Assembly (NCBI GenBank): GCA_023256215.1
Contig: JAGDXB010000058.1
Location: 6,685 to 56,374, forward strand
Origin: Vulcanisaeta sp.
GTDB taxonomy: Archaea > Thermoproteota > Thermoprotei > Thermoproteales > Thermocladiaceae
Length of the DNA: 49,690 bases
Direction: 5' to 3'
Positions 1 through 9,069 of this stretch are shown one piece after another. Position 1 is the first letter of the stretch, and each line of letters opens with the position of its first letter. The position numbers were made by a program, and so were the translations under genes. The notes beneath the pieces were generated by a model that was given only the letters and a program-made list of their open reading frames with translations, ran no database searches and was not told the origin of the DNA.

Positions 1-1
1 C

Positions 2-190
2 TACGCCATCGGCAAGCCCATATACGTGCTCACTGGGACGAACTTAAGCAGTGATAATTTACCAAGGGCATTCCCTGAGTATGTTGATGATAGGAAGGTA
101 ATGAGGATCAGGTACTTTGATGACCCAGTAAAGATGGCGCAGGAGGTATGTAGGGAGAGGGTTATGGCCGTGAGAACAATGTTTGGTTAA
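2..190 (+). CDS. C-terminal fragment of an unidentified protein, truncated by window start
   Basis: Open frame YAIGKPIYVLTGTNLSSDNLPRAFPEYVDD...RTMFG* from window edge to TAA at 188-190. Confidence 0.5.
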   Translation, partial: YAIGKPIYVLTGTNLSSDNLPRAFPEYVDDRKVMRIRYFDDPVKMAQEVCRERVMAVRTMFG

Positions 191-230
191 TGAATAAGGA
201 TTTAAAAACCCATTAATTAACCATGACCTG

Positions 231-1355
231 ATGTCGTCATTGATAGATAAGATTAAACCCATGAGTATTGGGCAGGAGAGATTCATAAACGCACTTAAGG
301 ACTCTAGGAACGAGATAGTGGGTGTCTTTGGACCAACAGGGACAGGTAAGAGCCTAATATCGTGTGCCTACGGAATATCATCAGTAATAGCCGGCACGTA
401 TAAACGCTTCATAATAGCCAGGCCGGTGGTTGACGTTAGCACGGGTAAGTCATTAACGCCTGAAGAACTCGGCGATCTCTATTATAAAATAGCCTCCGCA
501 TATCTCGAGGATATACTCGAGGGTCTCATGGATAGGGAGGAAATAACAAAGTTGTTGCAGGAGGGTAAGGTCATGGTTACCGATGTGTCCTACCTAAGGG
601 GTAGAACCTTTGATGACTCATTAATATTCCTAGACGATGCACAGAGCACGCAGCCTGAGAATGCGGCTGAGATACTCATGAGGATTGGTAGGAATTCACG
701 CTTAATTATTGCTGGGGATCCCGTACTCCAGAGACCGCTTGGTATCGAGAAGGATGGCGCAACATTGCTCAGGGAGGTTCTGCTTAATGAGGAGAATGCC
801 GTGGTCGTTGATCTGGGCCTTAAGGACATTGTTAGGCCAGGTGCAAAGAGGGGTGTTAAGGTTTCCTTTGAGTTAAGGATGAGGAAGAGGGAATTGAGTA
901 ATACGGAGAGACAGATACTGGACTTAATAAGGGTTCACGCACCCGATGCTGATGTCGTTACTGTCATTGAATTCAAGCAGGAGAAGGAAAACCTAGGCAT
1001 TAAAAGTGAGGGCGTGCCTGACGCCTTAATAATAGCCAAGGAAGGCCACCTAGGTAGGGTTGTGGGTAAGGGTGGTGAGAGGATTAGGGCAATTGAAGGT
1101 GAGAGTAATTTCAGGGTTAGGACCGTTGAGATGAACCTAAACTTCAAGGAGTGGATTAGGGCATTGCACCCAGTGGGTTGGATTGGTAAGCACATTGTGG
1201 ATGTTGATTTCGCAGGTCCGGAGCTCATGGTAGTCGTTAGGAAGAGCGCCTTTGGTGCTTTTGTTGGTCAGAAGGGTAGTTACGTTAGATTGATAGATAG
1301 GGTATTCAAGCGCCTAATAAATGTGGGCATCAGGGCCATGGAAAGCGAGGAGTAA
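231..1355 (+). CDS. PhoH-family ATPase with C-terminal KH RNA-binding motifs
   Basis: Walker A GPTGTGKS, Walker B LIFLDDAQ, two KH-like GxxG loops (VVGKGGERI and FVGQKGSYV). Confidence 0.85.
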   Translation: MSSLIDKIKPMSIGQERFINALKDSRNEIVGVFGPTGTGKSLISCAYGISSVIAGTYKRFIIARPVVDVSTGKSLTPEELGDLYYKIASAYLEDILEGLMDREEITKLLQEGKVMVTDVSYLRGRTFDDSLIFLDDAQSTQPENAAEILMRIGRNSRLIIAGDPVLQRPLGIEKDGATLLREVLLNEENAVVVDLGLKDIVRPGAKRGVKVSFELRMRKRELSNTERQILDLIRVHAPDADVVTVIEFKQEKENLGIKSEGVPDALIIAKEGHLGRVVGKGGERIRAIEGESNFRVRTVEMNLNFKEWIRALHPVGWIGKHIVDVDFAGPELMVVVRKSAFGAFVGQKGSYVRLIDRVFKRLINVGIRAMESEE

Positions 1356-1358
1356 TGG

Positions 1359-1973
1359 TTAAGGAACCTCAATATTCGCATGTCTCATCTTTATCTCCTC
1401 CTCGGTCTTCCTAAGCCTAAACATTAACTCGGCAATTACTGAGTCCAAAAGAACCATAGCAGTATCCTCAAATAAGGTACCCAACGGCGCTAGAGGTTCG
1501 TGAAGGCCAAGTATCTGCCTAGCGAAGTAATCATCCATCTTAGCAACCTTCGTCCTGCCAGGAACCTGGACTATTAAATCAGCATAACTTGCCAATGGAG
1601 AATCCCTATAACTGGTTATGGCAACAACCCTAGCCCTCATCTTCTTAGCGGCCTCGGCAGCAGCAACAACCATGGTAGTTGTACCGCTACCCGAAATAGC
1701 CACAACTAGATCACCCTCACCGACGCTCGGCGTTATTGTTTCACCAAGCACATAGGACCTAAAGCCAAGGTGCATGAGCCTCATTGCAAACGCTCTACCC
1801 ACAAGCCCAGACCTACCAGCACCAACCACAAGGACCTTCTTATCAGCTTTATACACGTTCACCAATAAATCAATGAATGAAGAAATCTCTTCAGGATTAA
1901 CAACATTAAGAGCATTTAAAATAAAATTTCCAATTTCTAAGTACGCACTCTTAAAATGGCTGATATTCTCCAT
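1359..1973 (-). CDS. hxlB: 6-phospho-3-hexuloisomerase (SIS domain)
   Basis: SIS motifs [23 protein letters not shown] and [10 protein letters not shown]; length typical of PHI. Confidence 0.85.
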   Translation of the reverse strand: MENISHFKSAYLEIGNFILNALNVVNPEEISSFIDLLVNVYKADKKVLVVGAGRSGLVGRAFAMRLMHLGFRSYVLGETITPSVGEGDLVVAISGSGTTTMVVAAAEAAKKMRARVVAITSYRDSPLASYADLIVQVPGRTKVAKMDDYFARQILGLHEPLAPLGTLFEDTAMVLLDSVIAELMFRLRKTEEEIKMRHANIEVP

Positions 1974-2086
1974 CCAGGGATAAAATACACTTGAAGTATT
2001 TAATACTTATCCCGCATTAAGAAACAACGCTCCTTTTTGATAGAATAGAAAATACATAGATAATACACAAATAATATCATGCCTTT

Positions 2087-2581
2087 ATGAGGGGATATGT
2101 TTATATAGGGGTGGGGTACGATTCACTCAAAAAACGTTCAATATTGGGAAAAATGATCACCCAAACCCTAACCGGGCAGGGGGGCAGGGAGGGAAACGCA
2201 CTAGTTTATGGGGTACACGTATATGGAAACCTATATGGATGCGATAAAGAACTCCTTAAAGACGAACTATACCTAACAAAAATAATTAAAGAAGCAGCCA
2301 ACGCCGCTGGAGCACTCGTTGTATCAACCTTCTACTACAAATTCGGCATAAATGGTGGAATTTCCGTAGTGGCTATAGTCGCTGAGAGCCACATTTCAAT
2401 ACATACGTGGCCTGAGTACGGCTATGCGACAGTTGACGTATATACATGCGGTAGCCACACAAAACCCATGGAGGCCTTCAACTACATAGCTAAGAGCTTA
2501 AATGCAAAGAAGGTGGAGGTCTTCATATCAGACCGGTCATACTACGCAGATAACCAGGTTAGAGGTGATACAGTGAGTTGA
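2087..2581 (+). CDS. S-adenosylmethionine decarboxylase-fold proenzyme (AdoMetDC or crenarchaeal arginine decarboxylase); real start probably about 2153
   Basis: ESHISIHTWPEYGYATVDVYTCG self-cleavage region; AYGVH-like VYGVHVYGNLYGCD N-terminus; TATA-like tttatatag at 2100-2108 lies inside the longest ORF. Confidence 0.85.
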   Translation: MRGYVYIGVGYDSLKKRSILGKMITQTLTGQGGREGNALVYGVHVYGNLYGCDKELLKDELYLTKIIKEAANAAGALVVSTFYYKFGINGGISVVAIVAESHISIHTWPEYGYATVDVYTCGSHTKPMEAFNYIAKSLNAKKVEVFISDRSYYADNQVRGDTVS

Positions 2582-2638
2582 CTATCATCGATGCATATCT
2601 TCCTTAAAAATCACGTACTTTTTTCTTTCTATTTCTAA

Positions 2639-4738
2639 TCAATAATTGCTCAACAATTCCTTAACAACATAAAGCTGCGATACCCTTGACGATTTAGGCT
2701 CACCCTGACGCATAACCAAGGCCTTATAGTTACCACCAAGTAGCCACAGCGCATCGTCATTATCGATCCCGCTCATCACGGACATCACGTGTGATACATA
2801 TTGAGAATTTCCCGATAAAATAATCACCGTTCCTATATTCTCGAGAATACCAGGGCTGAGCGCGTCAAGAGGTGGTTGTAGTAATAACCATATTGCGATA
2901 CCAAACTTCCTAACCTCTCTAAGCATCTTTTCAAGAGGATTCGTAATACCCAACAACCTGTATTCACTTGGGAATCCTAGTATGCTGTGTGCCTCATCAA
3001 TCACGACTATGTACTTTAATGGACAGGGTGGATTTCGGCATTCAAGCATTGCTCTCCTAACTATGGAATATAGTATGAGCGCGGATAAGTACCTTGTCAC
3101 TTCCTCACCCAGTATTGGATTCATTACGAAAATAACATCATGATCGAGCATTTGGCTTACCTCAAGTACTGTATTTTCATGGTCATAGTACCTGATTAGT
3201 GACGCCAGCGAATTATATAGGTTATAGTACGCCTCCTTAAGTATTAAGTCATTGGTCAATTCGCCCAATGCATCAATGAGGTCGCCAACATTTTTTATCC
3301 TAATGTCCTTAGTGAGTACCATACTCAACAATGCCCCTTCCGGCCCTATCGAAAGTAATGGGTTCATCATACGTACTGCATCAATAAGCATATGTAAATC
3401 CTTAGTAATTATTCGAGTCTTTCCTAAATCAACATAATCAATTCCAAGTAATTTAGTGAGTTTCTTTGTATGTCCATGCGGGTCGATCACTATAACCTTT
3501 ACGTTATCACGCAACTTCCTCTTTACCTGGTATATCATGCTCATTGCCAATGTGGTTTTACCAGCACCTGTTGGTCCTGCGATGAGTAGGTGAGGGCTTA
3601 ATTTACTAAAGTTCCAGGAGACATAGGTATTATTGATGCTCTTACCGATCACTGCTAATCCGTGTTCCTCGTAGGAGGGGTATATGAAGAACGGTGTGAA
3701 TAATGTAGTATTTAATTCCATCGACCATGCATCACTACGGCTAAGCCCTAAGATCTTCGTGATAGATGCGGATGTTATTAATCTCCATTTAAGTAATGGG
3801 TCAAACTTCGCCGTACTAACGAGGTATATCAAGTAAACATCCTCACCATGTTGCATCCTCTTAATGGTATTTTCAACATCCTTATAACTTATGAAGAACT
3901 TAACATGCCTGAAGGCCAGGAACCTGCTATATGACCTACTGGCAACCTCCTTGATACGTTCTCTCAACTCTTCATTTATTGAAACCACAAGCACTAAATG
4001 AACATTCTCGTGAACCAATCTACTTCTAAAACTAAGTGCCTCGGCCCTTAATGAAGTATTATCAATCATCCTCAGCGCCCTAGGATCTTGAACTACCTCG
4101 AAGTTATAGTCCAGGTGAACTACGTTTCTCTTACTTGGTAGATCAACCACAGAGTAGAGAGTATACATTATGGGGAACAGCGCCAGCGCGTATGCTGAGG
4201 CTAGAGCTAATACTGCGAAAAATATCAAAGGTATAGGGAGCCTAGTGATCCTTCTACGCTTAATACTCATCCTCATGGCATTAATAAGCTCGAACCCACT
4301 GATCCTACGAACCTCAACACCCAATCTATTGAGTTCAAGTATAAAGTCACGTTGTTCATCCTCCTTAACACCCACTATATACCCACCCCTCGGTAGTATA
4401 ATTGCAATTGCGTGATAACGGGCAAGTAGGTTTATTAAGGCACGCGCTCTAACCAAGGAGTCTTCAAATGCATTATCTATAGTGAACGGAACTGACATAA
4501 CCCTTAAACCAACAATTTTAATGCCATCTATGGTTATCCCCGAAAGATCAACCCTAACACTCCTTACAGGCTCACCGCCGTTTATAAATAGCCTAACCTG
4601 ATCCTTAAGTTGCATAAGGTCCTTAAGCAGGATGACCGGTATTAACGTATTGATTACTATTAAGTAGACCCTATGGTCTAGTAGGTAGGTTGTTAATGCT
4701 ATTACTAATGATATAAAGAGCTTAATTCTCACCTGCAA
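2639..4738 (-). CDS. Membrane-anchored HerA/VirB4-like ATPase
   Basis: N-terminal hydrophobic segments, Walker A LLIAGPTGAGKTT, Walker B YIVVIDEAH. Confidence 0.75.
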   Translation of the reverse strand: MQVRIKLFISLVIALTTYLLDHRVYLIVINTLIPVILLKDLMQLKDQVRLFINGGEPVRSVRVDLSGITIDGIKIVGLRVMSVPFTIDNAFEDSLVRARALINLLARYHAIAIILPRGGYIVGVKEDEQRDFILELNRLGVEVRRISGFELINAMRMSIKRRRITRLPIPLIFFAVLALASAYALALFPIMYTLYSVVDLPSKRNVVHLDYNFEVVQDPRALRMIDNTSLRAEALSFRSRLVHENVHLVLVVSINEELRERIKEVASRSYSRFLAFRHVKFFISYKDVENTIKRMQHGEDVYLIYLVSTAKFDPLLKWRLITSASITKILGLSRSDAWSMELNTTLFTPFFIYPSYEEHGLAVIGKSINNTYVSWNFSKLSPHLLIAGPTGAGKTTLAMSMIYQVKRKLRDNVKVIVIDPHGHTKKLTKLLGIDYVDLGKTRIITKDLHMLIDAVRMMNPLLSIGPEGALLSMVLTKDIRIKNVGDLIDALGELTNDLILKEAYYNLYNSLASLIRYYDHENTVLEVSQMLDHDVIFVMNPILGEEVTRYLSALILYSIVRRAMLECRNPPCPLKYIVVIDEAHSILGFPSEYRLLGITNPLEKMLREVRKFGIAIWLLLQPPLDALSPGILENIGTVIILSGNSQYVSHVMSVMSGIDNDDALWLLGGNYKALVMRQGEPKSSRVSQLYVVKELLSNY

Positions 4739-6440
4739 TCACCCTGAAGAGAAGGCGCAGGTATCCTGGGTCTTTTCTAAACGCCATCTCTATTATGGAC
4801 TTATTATCAAGGCCAAGTTTTCTCCCTAACTCTATGGTCTGCGGCAAGAGGACCGGGTCAAGAGCTCTACCGTACTTCTTAACAAGGAGCTTCACATAAT
4901 CTTCATCATGCACCCTCTCAAGGATCTTCCTATAGATGATATTTGATAAGTTCGTGTAATCACCGCCAGGTTTATCGACTAGGTAAGCCTTGACCGTGGC
5001 GTTTAGGTTATGGTAATAAAACTCAAGCGGTCTAAGCCCTGCTATATCCTCACTAGGTACGTTTATAAGTCTCGAAGCCTCAATAGCCGATTGGCCATTC
5101 AATTTAAAGATAACGTAATGCCCAACTATATCCAGTACATTCCTCTTCAGGTCAAGCGGGTTTTGCGTTATTAGGATTAATGATAGGTTGTCGTGCCTAC
5201 CCTCTCTAATCACCTTCTCAATTATAGATTCACCAACGACATACCTATTAAGGACCCTATGAGCTTCATCAATGAGTACGAGAGAGTTAGTGAGCCGCCC
5301 CCAGAGTACTTCAAGGAATGTCAGTATGAAAACAATAGCCGCGACTTGTGAAACGTAATATATAGGTGACATATTTATGATAAGTAGTTTAGACTTAAGT
5401 GCGTTGGAGCTAACCGTATTTCTCATGAAAGCCTCAATCAATAATCTCCTTAGTCTCCTCTTGACGGCTGCGATTGCATTTATGTAGTCATTACGCCTAA
5501 GCTCCTGTTCCAATACATTTAATGCGTTATAGAGGTCACGTAGGTTACTATCATTGTTTAACTTATCGAGAGCCTTTTCAAGCACTTCGAGTTGTATGAA
5601 TGTGAAGCCTTCGTTATTCTCGTTGTATAGGAATGATGTGGCTTGAATAGCCATTGATAGTATTTCACTAGCTCTATTTTTCGGTAATGATAATGGATTA
5701 ACGGCTATATCTATACCTGGAATCGCAATGTAAGCCCTGCCCACATATGCTAGGGAGTACTCACCCGTTAGGTCAAATATTACGGCTTTATTGAAGGCTC
5801 CCCTTAATAATGCGTGGTTTATTATGGCCTTCGCCAACGTTGTTTTTCCCGAGCCTGTGGCTCCCATTATTATTAGGTGTCTTGCTACGTCTATGTCTAT
5901 TGGGTAGTAGCGTGTCATGACCATTGTGCCGGGTTTCGGAGATGGTTTCAGTGTTAGGTCTATGTTTTTCCTTAATGTTGCTATGGATGACCTGCTGCTG
6001 CAACTTAGTATGTCTTCCCGTTTTCCATTGCCGCCTCTTAGGAATAGTGAGTATCTGACGTGGTCATTGTCCACTTTGCACATTGTGATTATTTTTGCTG
6101 TTGTGCTGCTTACCTGGGTTGCGTTGTCTGTGGTGTTTACTTTTACGAACTGTAGTGATGCATTGTCTATAATACTTAACGTTAATCCCGTTGGGATCGG
6201 TTCTAGATAATCGCCTAGGCCGTTTATTAATTGCTTAATCCTATTCCTGTATAAACCACTTAGTGGGAGTATTTGTGTTGGCGTGTGCAGTAGTATTGTG
6301 TTTATTTCGTCATTTATTACAGTCATTCTAATGCCATTTAGTACCTGCAGTATATCCCATGCGTTAATCTCCTTCTTTATCCGTAATCCTATGACTAACT
6401 TATTATTGACCTTTATCAAGTTCAAGCTCGAATTCTGCAT
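4722..6440 (-). CDS. HerA-like (DUF87) ATPase
   Basis: Walker A IIMGATGSGKTT, Walker B LVLIDEAH, ITQNP motif; overlaps downstream ATPase ORF by 17 nt. Confidence 0.8.
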   Translation of the reverse strand: MQNSSLNLIKVNNKLVIGLRIKKEINAWDILQVLNGIRMTVINDEINTILLHTPTQILPLSGLYRNRIKQLINGLGDYLEPIPTGLTLSIIDNASLQFVKVNTTDNATQVSSTTAKIITMCKVDNDHVRYSLFLRGGNGKREDILSCSSRSSIATLRKNIDLTLKPSPKPGTMVMTRYYPIDIDVARHLIIMGATGSGKTTLAKAIINHALLRGAFNKAVIFDLTGEYSLAYVGRAYIAIPGIDIAVNPLSLPKNRASEILSMAIQATSFLYNENNEGFTFIQLEVLEKALDKLNNDSNLRDLYNALNVLEQELRRNDYINAIAAVKRRLRRLLIEAFMRNTVSSNALKSKLLIINMSPIYYVSQVAAIVFILTFLEVLWGRLTNSLVLIDEAHRVLNRYVVGESIIEKVIREGRHDNLSLILITQNPLDLKRNVLDIVGHYVIFKLNGQSAIEASRLINVPSEDIAGLRPLEFYYHNLNATVKAYLVDKPGGDYTNLSNIIYRKILERVHDEDYVKLLVKKYGRALDPVLLPQTIELGRKLGLDNKSIIEMAFRKDPGYLRLLFRVIAGEN

Positions 6441-6546
6441 CTAGCACCACCTCGTCAGTGTCTATGACGTTATGTAAGTGGCTCTTGGTAATCTTCTTGG
6501 TATTGTCTTGTCTATGAAGTAATAATGGTCCGAGCCTCCTTATCAT
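6403..6546 (-). CDS. Possible small protein (47 aa) upstream of and overlapping the HerA-like ORF
   Basis: MIRRLGPLLLHRQDNTKKITKSHLHNVIDTDEVVLDAEFELELDKGQ*, absent from supplied ORF track because of its size. Confidence 0.3.
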   Translation of the reverse strand: MIRRLGPLLLHRQDNTKKITKSHLHNVIDTDEVVLDAEFELELDKGQ

Positions 6547-6625
6547 ATGTTATCTATGCCTTAATTATTATTTAATCAATACTGCTCGAGGAATTATCAT
6601 TACACCTAAGTTGGTGTTTTAACGA

Positions 6626-7150
6626 TTATTGCTTCATTATTAATGTGCGCAGTCGTGCCATGCACCTTGGGCAGTACTGAGGTCCCTTCCTATCGGTGTC
6701 CTCAATTGTGTTGCTGAAGTACATCACACAACGTGGGTCACCGCAGTGGTCTAGACCGAATGCATGACCCAATTCGTGAAGTACCTCCTTAAGTATTCTC
6801 TGGTGGTATAGATCTCGGTCTGCTATTAGCCTTTTTGTGAAGACTATTGCCAGACTTCCGCTTATCTTTGCTACTCCAAACACGAAGTTCAAGCCCTTGA
6901 CATACCCATCGTCATCAATTATGAGCACTATCTTGTCGAAGCCCTCATAATTCTTAACCCTGGGTTCTAGATAATCCAGCAAAATATCTGCCCTTACTTG
7001 ACCCCTCCTTGTATCCCTGAAGTGAGATTTAAGTCCTTCAAAGTCCGTTTTTCTAACCTGTACCTGCACCATATTTTCTAGGTACCCCTCAACCTGCCGT
7101 GCGAAGTCCGTGGGTAGATCCACCTCTGTTAATATTAGGATCCTTGCCAT
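6626..7150 (-). CDS. amzA: Archaemetzincin zinc metalloprotease
   Basis: HELGHAFGLDHCGDPRCVM...CPRC matches the archaemetzincin HExxHxxGxxxC-C-CxxC signature. Confidence 0.85.
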   Translation of the reverse strand: MARILILTEVDLPTDFARQVEGYLENMVQVQVRKTDFEGLKSHFRDTRRGQVRADILLDYLEPRVKNYEGFDKIVLIIDDDGYVKGLNFVFGVAKISGSLAIVFTKRLIADRDLYHQRILKEVLHELGHAFGLDHCGDPRCVMYFSNTIEDTDRKGPQYCPRCMARLRTLIMKQ

Positions 7151-7210
7151 GGCGTCAATCCGCTTGAGCTGTCACTGGTTAATAAGTTGTGCCTTTAACA
7201 CATTACGTAA

Positions 7211-7727
7211 CTATTCGTTGTTTTTGATTGCTTCTAGTCCCCTTGATGCTATTGAGTAGGCTGGGGCTGTATGTCTATCGAAACCCTCCTCCCTCATGCT
7301 TGTGGTACTCCTTGAGTTAATTAGGATAATGTTGAATCCTAGCCTCAATGCCTTAATAACACCGTGGGTTAGCAACTGCCTCTTGGCGAAACGTGTTATT
7401 TTCCTGTTACCACTCCTCGTGAACCTCCTCCCCTTAATTAGGAGTAAGTCCTCAAAGGCTACATAATCAACACCAACCCTTGATAGGAACCTCAAAGCCT
7501 CAGATAGAGCATTCAAACGCAAAGCCCTAGCCTCGTCCTTAGGAAAAGCCCGGCCTAGTAATGTCCCAATACCGAAAAGTCTTCGTAGAAATAATCCTAC
7601 CGTTCCCGTCAACCACCACGACGTTCAACCAATCACTATTCAAACCAAAACCAGCAACCACGTCCTCGAAGGGAGTCAATCCCGTAGACGGCACGGGGAG
7701 GAAGGAGTGATGAGATCGATCGGCCAA
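7211..7727 (-). pseudogene. Frameshifted remnant of an IS605 OrfB/TnpB-like RuvC-fold transposase
   Basis: Two overlapping ORFs in different frames: VAGFGLNSDWLNVVVVDGNGRIISTKTFRYWD then FPKDEARALRLNALSEAL...VAFEDLLLIK...DRHTAPAYSIASRGLEA; frame change near 7555-7600. Confidence 0.5.
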
Positions 7728-7747
7728 TAGTCACGATGAAGCCGAAC

Positions 7748-7808
7748 TCTCTTCAGTATGGGCGCAAGGTCTTCATTTATTCTGCACGCTCGCACCTCAT
7801 CACTTACC
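7748..7808 (-). ncRNA. C/D-box sRNA candidate
   Basis: Minus strand: C GTGATGA (7797-7803), guide GGTGCGAGCGTG, D' CAGA (7781-7784), C' ATGAAGA (7770-7776), guide CCTTGCGCCCATA, D CTGA (7753-7756); TTAAA element about 26 nt upstream. Confidence 0.6.
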
Positions 7809-7827
7809 AAATCTTAGTCCTCTTAGT

Positions 7828-8592
7828 TTAAGTATCTATTTCCTCGTGCTTGATGTTGGCTAGTTTCATTGCTTTTAACCCCTCACTAACCACGCTGCCA
7901 ACGATTATTACCGAGGGATTCTCAGCAACTACCTTACCGGCAGCTACACTACCCACTGTGGCTATGGTGATCTTAGTATTCTCCATAAAGGCCCTAGTTA
8001 TTATTGCAACTGGGGTTCCTGGGTCCATGCCACCCTCAATCAATTCCTTAGCTATATCCCTAATCCTAGATGCACCCATGAGTATTATTAATGAGTTAAC
8101 TGCCTTCGCTAGTTCCTTGAAGTTCACGAAGGATTTGCCCTTCCTCGGGTCTTCCATACCCGTTACGATGGCCACAGAGCTTGAGACACCACGCAGAACT
8201 GGAGGTATTAGGAAGTACTCAGGCACCGCTATCGCCGATGTTACGCCTGGAATAACCTCACACGGTATACCTGCATTGAGCACAGCTAGGCACTCCTCGA
8301 ACCCCCTCCCAAATAGGAATGGATCTCCACCATGGAGCCTGAGCACGTTCTTACCACTCCCTGCCCTCAGTATCATAATTCTTATTATTTCGTCCTCCTC
8401 CATTATATGCCTACCTGGCTCCTTACCTGCAAATATCAGTTCAGCATCATTGCGCGCATACTTTAGTGCAGACATTGGTATTAGTCTATCGTAAATAATG
8501 ACATCCGCAGCCCTTATGGCCTCTAGGCACTTAAGCGTTAGTAATCCTTCATCGCCAGGCCCTGCCCCAGCTATTATGACCTTGCCAGCCAT
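7828..8592 (-). CDS. cobA: Uroporphyrinogen-III C-methyltransferase
   Basis: VIIAGAGPGDEGLLTLKCLEAIRAADVIIYDRLI and VLRLHGGDPFLFGRG SUMT motifs. Confidence 0.9.
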   Translation of the reverse strand: MAGKVIIAGAGPGDEGLLTLKCLEAIRAADVIIYDRLIPMSALKYARNDAELIFAGKEPGRHIMEEDEIIRIMILRAGSGKNVLRLHGGDPFLFGRGFEECLAVLNAGIPCEVIPGVTSAIAVPEYFLIPPVLRGVSSSVAIVTGMEDPRKGKSFVNFKELAKAVNSLIILMGASRIRDIAKELIEGGMDPGTPVAIITRAFMENTKITIATVGSVAAGKVVAENPSVIIVGSVVSEGLKAMKLANIKHEEIDT

Positions 8593-8649
8593 AGCTAATT
8601 AATTAAAATGAGGTAATGCATTTTTAGGTATGCCCTATATCAATACGCT

Positions 8650-9069
8650 ATGGATGCCACATGCCTTTCAATGAGGTTTTCATTCTCAAGCGCACATAGA
8701 GTCAAGTTTAGCGGTACCTATGGTAGTGTTCATGGTCATAACTACGACGTAACCATAAGAATTTGCGTAAAAGGTAAGCGCGACCTAGTGCTTGATATTG
8801 ATAAAGTCAGACAGGGAGTTCAGCCTATCATCGCCTCGTTCGAGGGTAAGTACCTCAAGTCCACTACGGAGGATGCATTGGGCATAGGGCCTAATGAGTA
8901 CGTTGAGGTACCCTGTATACCCGAGGGTGTTACTGGCGAGTGTGTGGCTTGGTACCTATTGGATCATGTACGTAAATTACTAAGTGATATAGGGATTAAG
9001 GACCTTGTTGAGGTTCAGGTTGTTGTGTGCGACTCACCACTTAATTGCTTTGAAGCTAGATCTTCCTGA
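8650..9069 (+). CDS. 6-pyruvoyl-tetrahydropterin synthase/QueD-like protein, divergent
   Basis: FSFSSAHRV and SVHGHNYDVTI zinc-ligand motifs. Confidence 0.7.
   Translation: MDATCLSMRFSFSSAHRVKFSGTYGSVHGHNYDVTIRICVKGKRDLVLDIDKVRQGVQPIIASFEGKYLKSTTEDALGIGPNEYVEVPCIPEGVTGECVAWYLLDHVRKLLSDIGIKDLVEVQVVVCDSPLNCFEARSS

Noticed and set aside
5788-6210. Short ORFs on both strands inside the HerA-like gene
   Set aside because: Contained within a well-supported ATPase frame including Walker A.
7690-7740. Plus-strand GTGATGA/CGATGA boxes as another C/D sRNA
   Set aside because: No CTGA D box at suitable spacing on that strand.
7850-8494. 214-aa plus-strand ORF antisense to cobA
   Set aside because: Mirror ORF of a well-supported SUMT gene; no recognisable motif.
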